Positions 17,489-26,089 of a stretch of 64,000 nucleotides of DNA are shown one piece after another. This stretch comes from Nocardia sp. NRRL S-836. GTDB taxonomy: Bacteria > Actinomycetota > Actinomycetes > Mycobacteriales > Pseudonocardiaceae. Position numbers and translations under genes: made by a program. Below the pieces are notes generated by a model. It was not told the DNA's origin, did not search any database, and saw only the letters and a program-made list of their open reading frames with translations. Location of the stretch: assembly GCF_001279525.1 (NCBI RefSeq), contig NZ_LGDY01000111.1, forward strand, positions 1-64,000. The letters run 5' to 3'. Numbering within the stretch: position 1 is the first letter of the stretch; every line of letters begins with the position of its first letter.

Positions 17489-19407
17489 AAGCTGGTCCTA
17501 CGCACGTCGGGTGCGCTGCCGGTGCTCGCGGCGGTCGTGCCGGCAGACTCGCCCGGATTCGCCAGGTGTGCTCCTGCGAGGATGCGGCGGGCCTCGGTCC
17601 TGCTGTGGTTGACGAGATCCGCCAGGTCCGGTGTTTCCCACCAGCCCGGCAGTTCGACTCGTGCCGCGCGCAGGTTGCGGTAGAACAGCAGGCCCTCACC
17701 CTCTTTCAGTTCCCGGATTTCGTCGATGGTCAGGGCTCGCTGCATCCGCGGTGAGACTGTGACTTGATCACGAGCGGTCCCGGTGGACACGCTGGCCTGG
17801 TCGATGACGCGTTCGGGGAGCAACTCGGAGATGGCTTGCAGGTCTTTGGCGTTACTCAGGCCGCCGAGGACGAGCTTGATGCTCGCGTTGTCCCAGATCT
17901 CGGTGGCCTGCTCTGGTCCCCATCGCTGTCGCAGCTGGGACAGGCTCTGGACGTAGCAGTAGAGCTGGATCCCGCGGCCGCCCGAATCGGCAAGCCTCGC
18001 GGCGAGGTCATCGACAGGGGTGATGTTCGCCGCCTCGTCCATCACCACTCGGAACGGGGGATCGAGCCGCAGGTCGCCGTACGCCGGGCTGGTGAGCTGG
18101 TCGGCAGTGGGGTGTTGCGACAGGATGTCCGCGCGGTGCAGCACCTCCACCATCAGCGCGTTGACCATCGGTGCCGCCGAATTCTTGCGCCCGCGCGACA
18201 CCATGTAGAGCGTGTCCATTCCGGACCGGATGAAGTCGTCGACATCGAACGGCTCATCGTCGTCGTGCGGCGTGAGAGCACGCATGATCGTGGGTGAGGT
18301 CAGTGGCCGCAGCAGGAGTTCGAGGGTGCTGTAAATTCCGCCGGCGCCGCTGGTGTCGCTAGTGGACTTCAAACTGTCGATCAGGTTGCGGAGCCCGCTG
18401 CCGATAGCGGGCGCGGCCCGGTCGTGGTTCTCGAGGATCTGCGCGGGCCTGATCGACTGGCTCGTGGTCCAGTACCACAGCGTGTCCAGTCCCGAGCCGC
18501 TCAGCGCGGCCGCGTGCAGCATGGCCGCGAGCACGCCCTCGGACTTGCCGGTGAAGTAGCCGCCGTTCTTCGTGTCCTCCAGTGGCCGGGCGGCGCAGAT
18601 CGCGACGGCGCGGCGCAACGCGGTGTCATAGTCCTCACAGCCGCGAATGGGACTCCAACGCAGTTTCGACGGCCACGGAACCCGGTCTTCCGGGTCGAAC
18701 ACCCACACCCGGCCTCGCTTGGCGCGCTCCATGATCGTCAGCTCGACCAGGTCGAAGCGGGTGGAGGTGGCGAGCAGCGCGCCGGGCGCGCGGACGACGT
18801 CGGAGACGGCTTGGCGCTGGGTCTTGCCCATCCGGCTCGGCGCGACGACCAGCTTGGAATCCTCGTGGCTGCCGTAGATCCACTCGTCGGTGTGCGGCCA
18901 GCGCGCGAACAGCGCGCCCGCGTCGTCGGCGGTGACGTCGAGGAAGTTCGCGAGCGAGGGCCGCAGCCGGACCGCGCCCTTGGCCACCGCGGCCGCGCCC
19001 AGCCGGCCCTGCACCATCTTGTGGTCGGCCAGGCCGGAACGCTGCTCGGCCCTGCGGCGCAGGATCCGGCGACGCCGGCGCAGAACCCGGATCCACACCG
19101 CCGTCTCGGCCGCGATGACAAGCAGCATCAGCAGGTAGACGAGCACCGGCGGGCCCGGCCGGGGATCGGCGGGCCAGCCCACCGCCGGGTCGGCCGGATG
19201 CATGACCCAGCCGACGACCGCGACCGGCAGCGCGCGCAGCGGTGGCCAGGCCCAGCCGTGACCGGACAACCAGCCCGAGGCCGCGGCCGCGAGCAGCGCG
19301 GCACCCAGAAGCAACACGATGATCGCCGCCAGCATCGGGTAGAAGATCCCGAACAACGGCCGCGGCCGAGCCGGCATCCGGTACCGGTCGGTCTCGCCCG
19401 CGGTCAT
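17485..19407 (-). CDS. type IV secretion coupling protein, VirD4/TraD-like ATPase
   Basis: 640 residues from ATG 19407 (ATGA overlap with the VirB4-like gene; GTG 19416 is an alternative). It recruits the relaxase-DNA complex to the secretion channel and powers export. Two membrane helices lie at about 20-45 and 85-110, followed by a basic RRRRRILRRR stretch. The motor domain has an atypical Walker A, VAPSRMGKTQ (about 180-190), and Walker B RVVMDEAAN (about 448). The C-terminal tail is Ser/Thr/Ala-rich. Family length is usual. Position directly after the VirB4-like gene is typical for actinobacterial transfer clusters. Confidence 0.88.
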   Translation of the reverse strand: MTAGETDRYRMPARPRPLFGIFYPMLAAIIVLLLGAALLAAAASGWLSGHGWAWPPLRALPVAVVGWVMHPADPAVGWPADPRPGPPVLVYLLMLLVIAAETAVWIRVLRRRRRILRRRAEQRSGLADHKMVQGRLGAAAVAKGAVRLRPSLANFLDVTADDAGALFARWPHTDEWIYGSHEDSKLVVAPSRMGKTQRQAVSDVVRAPGALLATSTRFDLVELTIMERAKRGRVWVFDPEDRVPWPSKLRWSPIRGCEDYDTALRRAVAICAARPLEDTKNGGYFTGKSEGVLAAMLHAAALSGSGLDTLWYWTTSQSIRPAQILENHDRAAPAIGSGLRNLIDSLKSTSDTSGAGGIYSTLELLLRPLTSPTIMRALTPHDDDEPFDVDDFIRSGMDTLYMVSRGRKNSAAPMVNALMVEVLHRADILSQHPTADQLTSPAYGDLRLDPPFRVVMDEAANITPVDDLAARLADSGGRGIQLYCYVQSLSQLRQRWGPEQATEIWDNASIKLVLGGLSNAKDLQAISELLPERVIDQASVSTGTARDQVTVSPRMQRALTIDEIRELKEGEGLLFYRNLRAARVELPGWWETPDLADLVNHSRTEARRILAGAHLANPGESAGTTAASTGSAPDVRRTSL

Positions 19408-20882
19408 GGCCGCCACACCATCCCGGTGAGCGCGCCGTCGGTGTCGGTGAGCGCGATCTCGCGTGGCGAGCGTTCATGCCGCACCAGGATCGGGTCCAGC
19501 GAGCCGACCTGGAGCAGGCAGGTGCCCTGCTCCAGCCCCATGATCGTCTCCGCGGTGCCGGGCGGCAGGTTGTAAAGCTCGGCGCAGGCGAGGGCGTCGT
19601 CGTAGGAGCCCTGGCCGTAGATGAAGCGGGTCTCGGCTTCCCGCAGCAAGGCGCGGCCGGGGCTGCCCAGTGCCAGGTCGGGGACGTGGTGGACGCCCAC
19701 CACGGTCGCCAGGCCCAGACCCCGGGAAAGTTTGGCGTTACGGCGCAGGACCTGGCCGATGGAGCCCTCGGCGACATGCCAGCCCTCTTCGATGATGTTG
19801 ACGGTCTGCTCGGCGCGTTCGGAGCGCGCGGCGAGCATGTTGGTCTGCCAGGTGTTGATCAGCGCCATGACGACGCGCAGCGCCGGGCCTTCGGTGGGCA
19901 GCGCGCTGATGTCGATGTGCGTGAGTCCGCTGGGGTGGTCGAGGTTGACCTCGGGGCTGGTCTCCGCGTCGACGAGGCCGGCGAGGTCTTCCTGGATCAT
20001 CCGTTCGAGCGCGAAGGCGGGGTCCAGGCCCCAGTCCTGCAGTTCGGTGACGGTGCGGTCGAGCGCGTCGGCGTCCTCGGCGGTGGGGTGCAGCAGGTGG
20101 TGCACGACGTCGCCGATGACCGGGACCCGGTCGTGTTCGCGGGCGTCGCGGGTGGCGGCCAGCAGTGCCAGCCGCAGTGCTTTGCCCTCGCGTTCGGTGA
20201 CCTGGCGGCCCAGAGCCTCGCTGAGCACGGCGCGCAGCAGCATCATCTGCCCGGTGGGGCGTTCGGTGTTGTCGAGCGCGTGGCCGGCGTCGTCGATCTG
20301 GTCGCCGCCCAGTGCGATCACCGGGTCGAGCAGGTTGAGGCGGCTGCCGGTGCCGTCGAGGGCGAACCGGATGGACGGTGCGCCGAGGAACCGGGCGAGC
20401 GCGGTGTACTCGCCGCGCCCGCCCTGCAGCTTCTTGTCCAGTACGACGACGCGCCGGTTGCCCAGCAGCAGCTGCCGGGTGCAGGCCCAGGTTTTGAGCA
20501 GGCTGCTTTTGCCCTTGCCGACGTCGCCGATGACCGCGACGTTGACCGAGCTGATCAGCTTGTCCTCGTAGGCGATGAACGGGTCGTGCACGACCAGTTG
20601 CCCCGACAGCAGGTCGGTCCCGACGATCAGGCCCCGGCTGCTGGTCGGCGGCGAGCTCAACGCGAGGTTGAGCGCCTCGGCCTGCCGGGTGGTGGTCGAC
20701 ATGGGCTGCTCACGCGGCTCGTACCAGCCCCACCGGTCCAGCAGCCGCCGGCGGGGCGGCGGAGGCAGGAACACGTGCCGCGGCGCGGGTGCCTCCGGCT
20801 GAGGGGGCTGCCAGCCCAGCGTGGGCGGCGCGTCGCGGGTCCCGCCGCGACCGCGTGTGCCGGTGCCGGTGCGGCGGGCCAT
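19404..20882 (-). CDS. VirB4-like type IV secretion ATPase
   Basis: 492 residues from ATG 20882; a longer open frame extends upstream but only as a shadow of the WhiB gene. The WhiB stop and this start overlap as TGATG. The N-terminal 60 residues are Pro/Gly-rich; the ATPase core has Walker A IGDVGKGKSSLL (about 115-126) and Walker B VNIIEEGWHV (about 358-367), then RRNAKLSRGLGLATVVGVHH, a motif common to VirB4/TraC proteins. It is shorter than Gram-negative VirB4 (about 800) because the N-terminal domain is supplied by the separate SCO6880-type protein. Confidence 0.85.
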   Translation of the reverse strand: MARRTGTGTRGRGGTRDAPPTLGWQPPQPEAPAPRHVFLPPPPRRRLLDRWGWYEPREQPMSTTTRQAEALNLALSSPPTSSRGLIVGTDLLSGQLVVHDPFIAYEDKLISSVNVAVIGDVGKGKSSLLKTWACTRQLLLGNRRVVVLDKKLQGGRGEYTALARFLGAPSIRFALDGTGSRLNLLDPVIALGGDQIDDAGHALDNTERPTGQMMLLRAVLSEALGRQVTEREGKALRLALLAATRDAREHDRVPVIGDVVHHLLHPTAEDADALDRTVTELQDWGLDPAFALERMIQEDLAGLVDAETSPEVNLDHPSGLTHIDISALPTEGPALRVVMALINTWQTNMLAARSERAEQTVNIIEEGWHVAEGSIGQVLRRNAKLSRGLGLATVVGVHHVPDLALGSPGRALLREAETRFIYGQGSYDDALACAELYNLPPGTAETIMGLEQGTCLLQVGSLDPILVRHERSPREIALTDTDGALTGMVWRP

Positions 20883-21274
20883 CAGCGTGTCTCTTTCACT
20901 GCGGCGCTGCCCGCCGGCGGCGGGCAGGCCGGATGGACGCGGTCGTTCCAGAGCTGTTGCAGCAGCTGGTAGTCCGGCTGGCACACGCCGCCCCAGGAGC
21001 CGTAGGCCTCGCCGCGCAGCAGCGCACCGGCCAGGCACTGGGCCCGGACCGGGCAGCCCCGGCACAGCTCGGCGACGCGGGCGCGTTCCGCGCGCATCGC
21101 CTGCTTGCCGGCGAAGCGGGAGCCCTCGCCGGGGAAGAACGCCTCCGGGTCGTTGCCGCGGCACCGCAGGCCCGGCGCGGCACTGATCTCGGCGTCGAGT
21201 TCCTGCCAGGTGCGGTCCGCGTGGCGGCGGGCCTCGGCGAGGCGGACGTAGTGAAAGACGGTGGGGGAGCGCAT
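20882..21274 (-). CDS. WhiB-family iron-sulfur regulator inside the transfer operon
   Basis: 130 residues from ATG 21274, with TGATG overlaps at both ends. It has the four cluster-binding cysteines in WhiB order: one in GLRCRGND, none between, then CRGCPVRAQC, with the first possibly paired with upstream residues; the diagnostic turn GSWGGV follows. FFPGEG precedes the Cys triplet as in Wbl proteins. WhiB proteins carry a 4Fe-4S cluster and bind DNA or sigma factor in response to redox or NO. Only three of the four usual Cys are obvious (CRGND, CxxC, xxxC), with one more in CQPD; so cluster binding should be regarded as probable. Confidence 0.85.
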   Translation of the reverse strand: MRSPTVFHYVRLAEARRHADRTWQELDAEISAAPGLRCRGNDPEAFFPGEGSRFAGKQAMRAERARVAELCRGCPVRAQCLAGALLRGEAYGSWGGVCQPDYQLLQQLWNDRVHPACPPPAGSAAVKETR

Positions 21275-22770
21275 CACGCCACCGCCATTCCGCGGGCGAG
21301 CGGGTAGGTGGCGATGACGGCCGCGTCCTGGGCGCGGTCCTGCCAGTCCAGTTCGGTGAGCGCGGACTGGGCGGCCTCGTTGGCCACCCGCATGCACGCG
21401 CGGCGCAGCTCGGCGGCGTTGGCGGCGGTCACGGAGATCGCCATCGACCAGTCGACGCCCTGGTGCCCGGAACCGGGCGCGAGGTCGTGCAGGCGCCGCT
21501 GCGATGCCGAGAGCATGACCGAGTCAGTGCCGTCGTCGACGCGGCCCTTCTTCGCGTCGTCCAGCATCGACGCGCCGTCCTGGGCGACGTCCGCGCGTGC
21601 CCTGGCGCGGGCGAGTTTGTCCGGCACGAACTCCATGCGCACCGACAGCGTCCTGATCACCGAGGGCGTGACCGCGGTGAGCAGCGGCGCCAGCCAGCGC
21701 GGGCCCAGCGGCGCGGGGGCGATGCCGTCGCGGGGCAGGAACGCGGTGCGGGTGTGCCACTTGTCGTTGACCACGATGTAGCCGGACTCGGTGGTGTAGC
21801 TCTGCCAGCAGGTGTCCCACCGCACGCCCTCGTGCTGGTCGATCGGCCACCGCGGGTCCTGCAGCGACCGCAGCACCGCGCACGTGCGCTGCTCGCCCAG
21901 AACCTGCGGCCGGGTGAGCTCGGCGCGCACGGCCAGGTCCGCGAGCCGGGCGAGCTCGTCGCGGACCAAGCCCGCCCATCCCGCCGGGCCCTCTCCGTGG
22001 CTGCGGGCCTCTTCGTAGAACTCGCCGGTCAGCGGGAACCGGGCCACGAGGTAGTTGCGGTGCTGCTCGGCGGTGGCGGCGGTGAGGTCGACCAGTTCCT
22101 CGTAGGACTCGACCAGCGGTTCGAGACCGGGGCGGGTCGAGAGCCGCTGGGAGACGAACTCCCGGTGCGGTGCGGGATCGTGCGGCACGATCCGGTTGAT
22201 CTGCTGCAGCCCGCGCAGGAACGAGCCCGCCTTGGCCAGCTGGGACAGCAGCACGCCGTAGCGCACCGAGGCGACCTCGTAGGCACGTTCGGCGCGCAGC
22301 CCGGTTGCCTGGCCCCGCACCTCCATGAGCACGCTCAGGTAGGACCGCTCACCCGGGTTGTGGTGCCACAGGATGAACATGTGCTCCCACGCGGTGCCCC
22401 GCAGGTCCAGCGGCTCGACCCGGCCCAGTGGTGTGGGCAGCGCCCACAGTGGACCGAACAGGTCGTCCGGATCGGACTCGCGGGCGATGTGCGGTGCGAT
22501 GAACGTGGCCTCGCCGCGGATGCGGCGCCGCCGCCACCGCCACGACCACAGGACCTGCGCGGCGATCGAGCGACGCCCCCACGGCCGCACGACACCGTAG
22601 GTGCCGGCGAGCACGGCGAACCCGCTGATCGCACCGGCGAGATCGCCGACCGCCAACCACAGCACAAACGCGATCCCCCCGGCCAAGCCCAGCGCGACAG
22701 AGGCCGGTGCGCTCAGCGAGCCCAGCAGGCCCCGGCGGCTGATCTCGCCGCCCAGTACGGAAATCCTCAC
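21274..22770 (-). CDS. SCO6880-type transfer protein (membrane-anchored, VirB4-N-terminal-like)
   Basis: 498 residues from GTG 22770, whose GTGA overlaps the stop of the VirB6-like gene. Two membrane helices (about 18-70: SVALGLAGGIAFVLWLAVG and the next) precede a basic WSWRWRRRRIRGE stretch. The long cytoplasmic part contains no Walker motif. This matches the actinobacterial SCO6880 family, which sits before the VirB4-like ATPase in these clusters and is thought to supply the part missing from it. The stop overlaps the WhiB start (TGATG). Confidence 0.82.
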   Translation of the reverse strand: MRISVLGGEISRRGLLGSLSAPASVALGLAGGIAFVLWLAVGDLAGAISGFAVLAGTYGVVRPWGRRSIAAQVLWSWRWRRRRIRGEATFIAPHIARESDPDDLFGPLWALPTPLGRVEPLDLRGTAWEHMFILWHHNPGERSYLSVLMEVRGQATGLRAERAYEVASVRYGVLLSQLAKAGSFLRGLQQINRIVPHDPAPHREFVSQRLSTRPGLEPLVESYEELVDLTAATAEQHRNYLVARFPLTGEFYEEARSHGEGPAGWAGLVRDELARLADLAVRAELTRPQVLGEQRTCAVLRSLQDPRWPIDQHEGVRWDTCWQSYTTESGYIVVNDKWHTRTAFLPRDGIAPAPLGPRWLAPLLTAVTPSVIRTLSVRMEFVPDKLARARARADVAQDGASMLDDAKKGRVDDGTDSVMLSASQRRLHDLAPGSGHQGVDWSMAISVTAANAAELRRACMRVANEAAQSALTELDWQDRAQDAAVIATYPLARGMAVA

Positions 22771-24989
22771 TTGTCGTCCCCCCTGACTGTCTCTTCGTCG
22801 GCCTTGACGGCACGGTGCGCGCCCTGGCGCATCTTGTTTCCGGCCGCGAGCGCGGCCTGCGCGGCGATCCCGATCGGCCCGAGCGCGCCCCCGGCCGCCG
22901 ATCCCGCCTGCGACGCCTGCGCGGTGGTGCCCGCGGCCGCTTGGCCACCGGCACCGGCCGCCGCTCCCGGCTTGCCCGTTACCGCGCCGGGTGCCGCACC
23001 ACCCGAGCCCGCGGAGGAAGCCGGGCCGGCCAGGCTGCCCTTCATCTGCGGGAAGCCCGAGGTGCCCGGCTTCGCGCCGGCCGGTGCTCCGGCCTTGCCG
23101 CCCGCCGTGCCGCCGGCCTGCGTACCGGACGCCCTCGGTGTCGATGCCGGCTGTTGCTGTCGCGACTGTGGTGTGCGGCCCGCGCTGTAGGTCTGCGCGA
23201 TCGAATGGGCGCCGCCGCCCTGCCCCGAGCTGTCGTCGTTGTCCCGGCCCGCGGAGCGGCTGTGCTGGTGGCGTTCGACGGCGGCCATGCCCGCGCCGAC
23301 CACCGCGGCGGTGCCGAACCCGGCCGAGGGCTGCGAGTCGTGGGAGTCCTCGGCGGTCGGCAGCAGCGGCGCGTACTTCAGCAGCGCGAACGGAGCGAAG
23401 CCGACCACGATCAGCGCGACGATCACGACGACGAGCTGGCCCAGCAGCGGCATCCCGCCGGTCTTCATCGCCGGGATCGAGAGGTTGCCGTCGATGAGCG
23501 CGAACACCGCGCCGAGAAGGAAGTACAGCAGCGGCTTGGACGCCAGCAGCCCGAGGTAGGTGTAGACCGGCCGGGCCGCCTTGGGCCGCCACTTCGGATG
23601 CACGCGCATGCCCCACGCGATGCCCGCCACCAGCCCGGACAACGGCAACGCGACCGACTGCAGGGCGAAACCCACGAAGACCGCGCCGGCGCCGAAGATC
23701 AGCAGCCCGAACACGATGCTGCCCACGCCGACGCCACCGGGCATCATCACCGCGGTCACGTGCGACAGCGCGGCGAGTTTGGTGATGGCGCTGCCGATGT
23801 AGTCGGACTGCCACGCGGCGATACCGCTGGTCATCTTGCGCACGGTCGTGTGCAGCACCGTGGCGATCGCCGGCGCGAACACCGAAAGGAACAGGCCCAG
23901 CGGCAGTTGTTTGAACAGCGCCTCGTGCAGATCCTCGCGGCCGCCGCCCCCGGAGGCGGTGCGGCTGATCATCAGGACCGACATCAGCGCCATGACCATC
24001 AGCCCGAGACCGGTCGAGGCACCGTAGGTGGCGAGGAACCAGGGCGAGCCGGGATCGAAGTTGCCGACGGTGGCCAAGCCCTCCAGCAGCACTCGGACCG
24101 TGAAGTCCACGGCCGAGGCGTGCAGGCTGTTGGCGAGCTCGTCGAGCGCGCTGGTCGGGTCGGTGACGAACTTCGCGATGTCGACGGCGACCGACAGGAT
24201 CGAGGCGAACGCGTCGATGTGCATGCGCCCGGCGGCGAGGTTCGCCTCGCCGATGATCTTGAAGAACGCGCCGATCTTGTCGAGCCAGTGGGTGTTGTTC
24301 GAGATGAACTGCGAGAGCCCGTGGAAGAAGTTCGCGATCGACTCGTTCCACCGGATGCAGCGTTCCTTCTTGTCCGGCACCATGACCACCCGGCCGCAGT
24401 CGACGAAGAACGCCTTCTGGCAGTAGGACGACACGGCGGCGGAGCAGGGGTCGCTGAAGTTCTTGATCAGGTCGCCGTCGCCGGCGGCGTACGGCTTCAT
24501 CCGCTCCAGCGACTCGGGATCCGGTTTGGCCGCCCACATCAGGCCCCATGTGTTGCGCACAGGGGCGGTCCACTCGCGGATCTCGTCGGCGCAGTAGCGG
24601 AACGCCACGTTGAACGCGTGGTCGGGGCCGAACACCGCCGGGAACGTCGCCGGTAGCTGCGGTGGTTCCCGGTTGACGTCGGCGGTGTTCTGGTCAGGCC
24701 AGAACTTCGCGCGCTCGCTGGGTGGCGTGGCCCAGTACAGCAGCCGTGACTCGACCTTCATGACCTCGTTGAGGTAGAGGCTGAGGTCGCCGCCTTTGTC
24801 CTTGCACTCCGGTGTGCCGAACCACGGTCCTTGGCGGAACTCGCTGGTGTCGCCGACGTACTTCACAAGGTCGGGAGGGAAACCTTGCGGGGTCTTGCCG
24901 TTCGCCGGTGGCTGTGCGAGCGCCGCGGGCGCGAGTGTGAGAAGTAGCGCCAGAACCGTTCCACACAGGACGGTCAAGCGTCGGAACAT
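22767..24989 (-). CDS. VirB6/TrbL-like polytopic channel protein
   Basis: 740 residues from ATG 24989. A signal peptide (LTVLCGTVLALLLTLAPAALAQ) leads into an extracellular domain of about 250 residues with at least six Cys. Six to eight membrane helices lie at about 310-560 (for example GLGLMVMALMSVLMI and GQLVVVIVALIVVGFAPF). The last 140 residues are Gly/Ala/Ser/Gln-rich and low complexity. This layout is that of the VirB6/TrbL inner-membrane channel component, extended at both ends as in Gram-positive systems. It is coupled to the next gene by GTGA. Confidence 0.82.
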   Translation of the reverse strand: MFRRLTVLCGTVLALLLTLAPAALAQPPANGKTPQGFPPDLVKYVGDTSEFRQGPWFGTPECKDKGGDLSLYLNEVMKVESRLLYWATPPSERAKFWPDQNTADVNREPPQLPATFPAVFGPDHAFNVAFRYCADEIREWTAPVRNTWGLMWAAKPDPESLERMKPYAAGDGDLIKNFSDPCSAAVSSYCQKAFFVDCGRVVMVPDKKERCIRWNESIANFFHGLSQFISNNTHWLDKIGAFFKIIGEANLAAGRMHIDAFASILSVAVDIAKFVTDPTSALDELANSLHASAVDFTVRVLLEGLATVGNFDPGSPWFLATYGASTGLGLMVMALMSVLMISRTASGGGGREDLHEALFKQLPLGLFLSVFAPAIATVLHTTVRKMTSGIAAWQSDYIGSAITKLAALSHVTAVMMPGGVGVGSIVFGLLIFGAGAVFVGFALQSVALPLSGLVAGIAWGMRVHPKWRPKAARPVYTYLGLLASKPLLYFLLGAVFALIDGNLSIPAMKTGGMPLLGQLVVVIVALIVVGFAPFALLKYAPLLPTAEDSHDSQPSAGFGTAAVVGAGMAAVERHQHSRSAGRDNDDSSGQGGGAHSIAQTYSAGRTPQSRQQQPASTPRASGTQAGGTAGGKAGAPAGAKPGTSGFPQMKGSLAGPASSAGSGGAAPGAVTGKPGAAAGAGGQAAAGTTAQASQAGSAAGGALGPIGIAAQAALAAGNKMRQGAHRAVKADEETVRGDDK

Positions 24990-25011
24990 GCTCCCCCCAT
25001 GGGTTTGCCGC

Positions 25012-25719
25012 TTACTCGATCGTGATGAAGAAGCTGTAGAAGGCGACCTGCTTGCGCTCGGGCGCCGGCGCGGCGTCGTCGGTGCCGGGCTGCGGGCCGT
25101 CGACGGTCTTGACCGCCGCGACCTTCCAGGTGTCGGCCTCCCAGACCAGCCGGTAGGTCACCGTCGACCACCGCTGCGCGCGGATGACGCCCCGGCCGCC
25201 CAGCCCCGGGCCGATGCCGACCGAGGACACCCACAGCTCGACGACCGCCTGGTCGCCGGTGAAGTCCTTCACCGCGAAGTCGGCCGGTGCCTTGGAGGTC
25301 CGGTCGTCGGCGCTGCTCGCCTTGGTCTGGGAGAACAGCTGACGCGTGGCCTGGTCGGCGCTGCCGGCGATCCACGTGGTCTTCACGACCTCGGGGTCGG
25401 CGTGGCCGTGCGCGACAGCGGGCTGCAGCTGCACGGCGATCATCGCCGCGCTCGCCGCGCCCTCACGGTCGCGGGTGAACCCGCTCGGCACCCCCTTGGT
25501 GATCGTCTTCGGTCCGTGCTCGCGCGCGCCCGCGCCGCTGGTCGCGTTACCCGACGGCGTCTGGCCGGGCTGCGCCTGCTCGCCGGACGCGGGCAGCGTG
25601 TAGCGGCCGACCAGCACGCCGGCGACGAGCGCGGCCACGACGGCGAGGGCCAGGACGAGCGGGCGAATGGCACCCCGGCGGGGGCCGGTCGGTGCGTTCG
25701 TGGGCGTGGTGTTGGACAT
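25012..25719 (-). CDS. membrane-anchored VirB8/TcpC-like protein
   Basis: 235 residues from GTG or ATG-type start at 25719. One membrane helix (about 19-40, PLVLALAVVAALVAGVLVG) follows a short basic cytoplasmic tail; then a Ser/Gly/Pro linker and an extracellular domain ending with AVVELWVSSVGIG, VTYRLVWEADTWKVAAV and FYSFFITIE, which reads like an NTF2-type beta sheet. Single-helix proteins with an external NTF2-like domain are the VirB8/TcpC components of the channel. The assignment rests on topology and position, not on a conserved motif. Confidence 0.65.
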   Translation of the reverse strand: MSNTTPTNAPTGPRRGAIRPLVLALAVVAALVAGVLVGRYTLPASGEQAQPGQTPSGNATSGAGAREHGPKTITKGVPSGFTRDREGAASAAMIAVQLQPAVAHGHADPEVVKTTWIAGSADQATRQLFSQTKASSADDRTSKAPADFAVKDFTGDQAVVELWVSSVGIGPGLGGRGVIRAQRWSTVTYRLVWEADTWKVAAVKTVDGPQPGTDDAAPAPERKQVAFYSFFITIE

Positions 25720-25735
25720 CTGCGTCTCCGGTTGC

Positions 25736-26089
25736 TCAGACGAGGGCGATCAGTGCACCGAAGATCATGCCCACACCGGCCAGCGCGATCAGAGAGAATA
25801 TGGACTTCTTCAAGGATTCGGTGTGTTCGTGCACGTCCGCGGAGTAGCCGCCCTTCTTGGCACGCTGCAGCTCGACCGTGGCGCGGATGAACCCGAACGC
25901 GATGACAACGAACCCAAGAGCCCACACACCACCGAGCGCTGTTTTCCAGGCCGCGTTGAAGGGATCGCCCCACACCCCGAGGTCCGGCTGGACGCCATCG
26001 AACGGGTTGGGCGAGCCGGTGGGCGCGCCCGGTGGGCCGGGATCGTTCTGCGCGAGGAACCTCACCTCCGGGTTCTTGCGGTAGAACAT
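25736..26089 (-). CDS. small two-helix membrane protein, VirB2-pilin-like
   Basis: 117 residues from ATG 26089 (TGATG overlap with the MinD-like gene). Two hydrophobic helices at about 48-70 (GGVWALGFVVIAFGFIRA) and 95-117 (IFSLIALAGVGMIFGALIAL) are separated by a basic loop (LQRAKKGGYSAD). Size and topology match VirB2/TrbC-type pilin subunits, although no typical long signal peptide is seen. In this family of clusters a protein of this kind lies just before the VirB8-like gene. The function is inferred. Confidence 0.6.
   Translation of the reverse strand: MFYRKNPEVRFLAQNDPGPPGAPTGSPNPFDGVQPDLGVWGDPFNAAWKTALGGVWALGFVVIAFGFIRATVELQRAKKGGYSADVHEHTESLKKSIFSLIALAGVGMIFGALIALV

Noticed and set aside
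22771..24573. 600-residue N-terminal extension of the SCO6880-type gene
   Set aside because: It lies opposite in frame to the VirB6-like gene and is Arg/His-rich noise; the GTGA overlap at 22770 gives a natural start.
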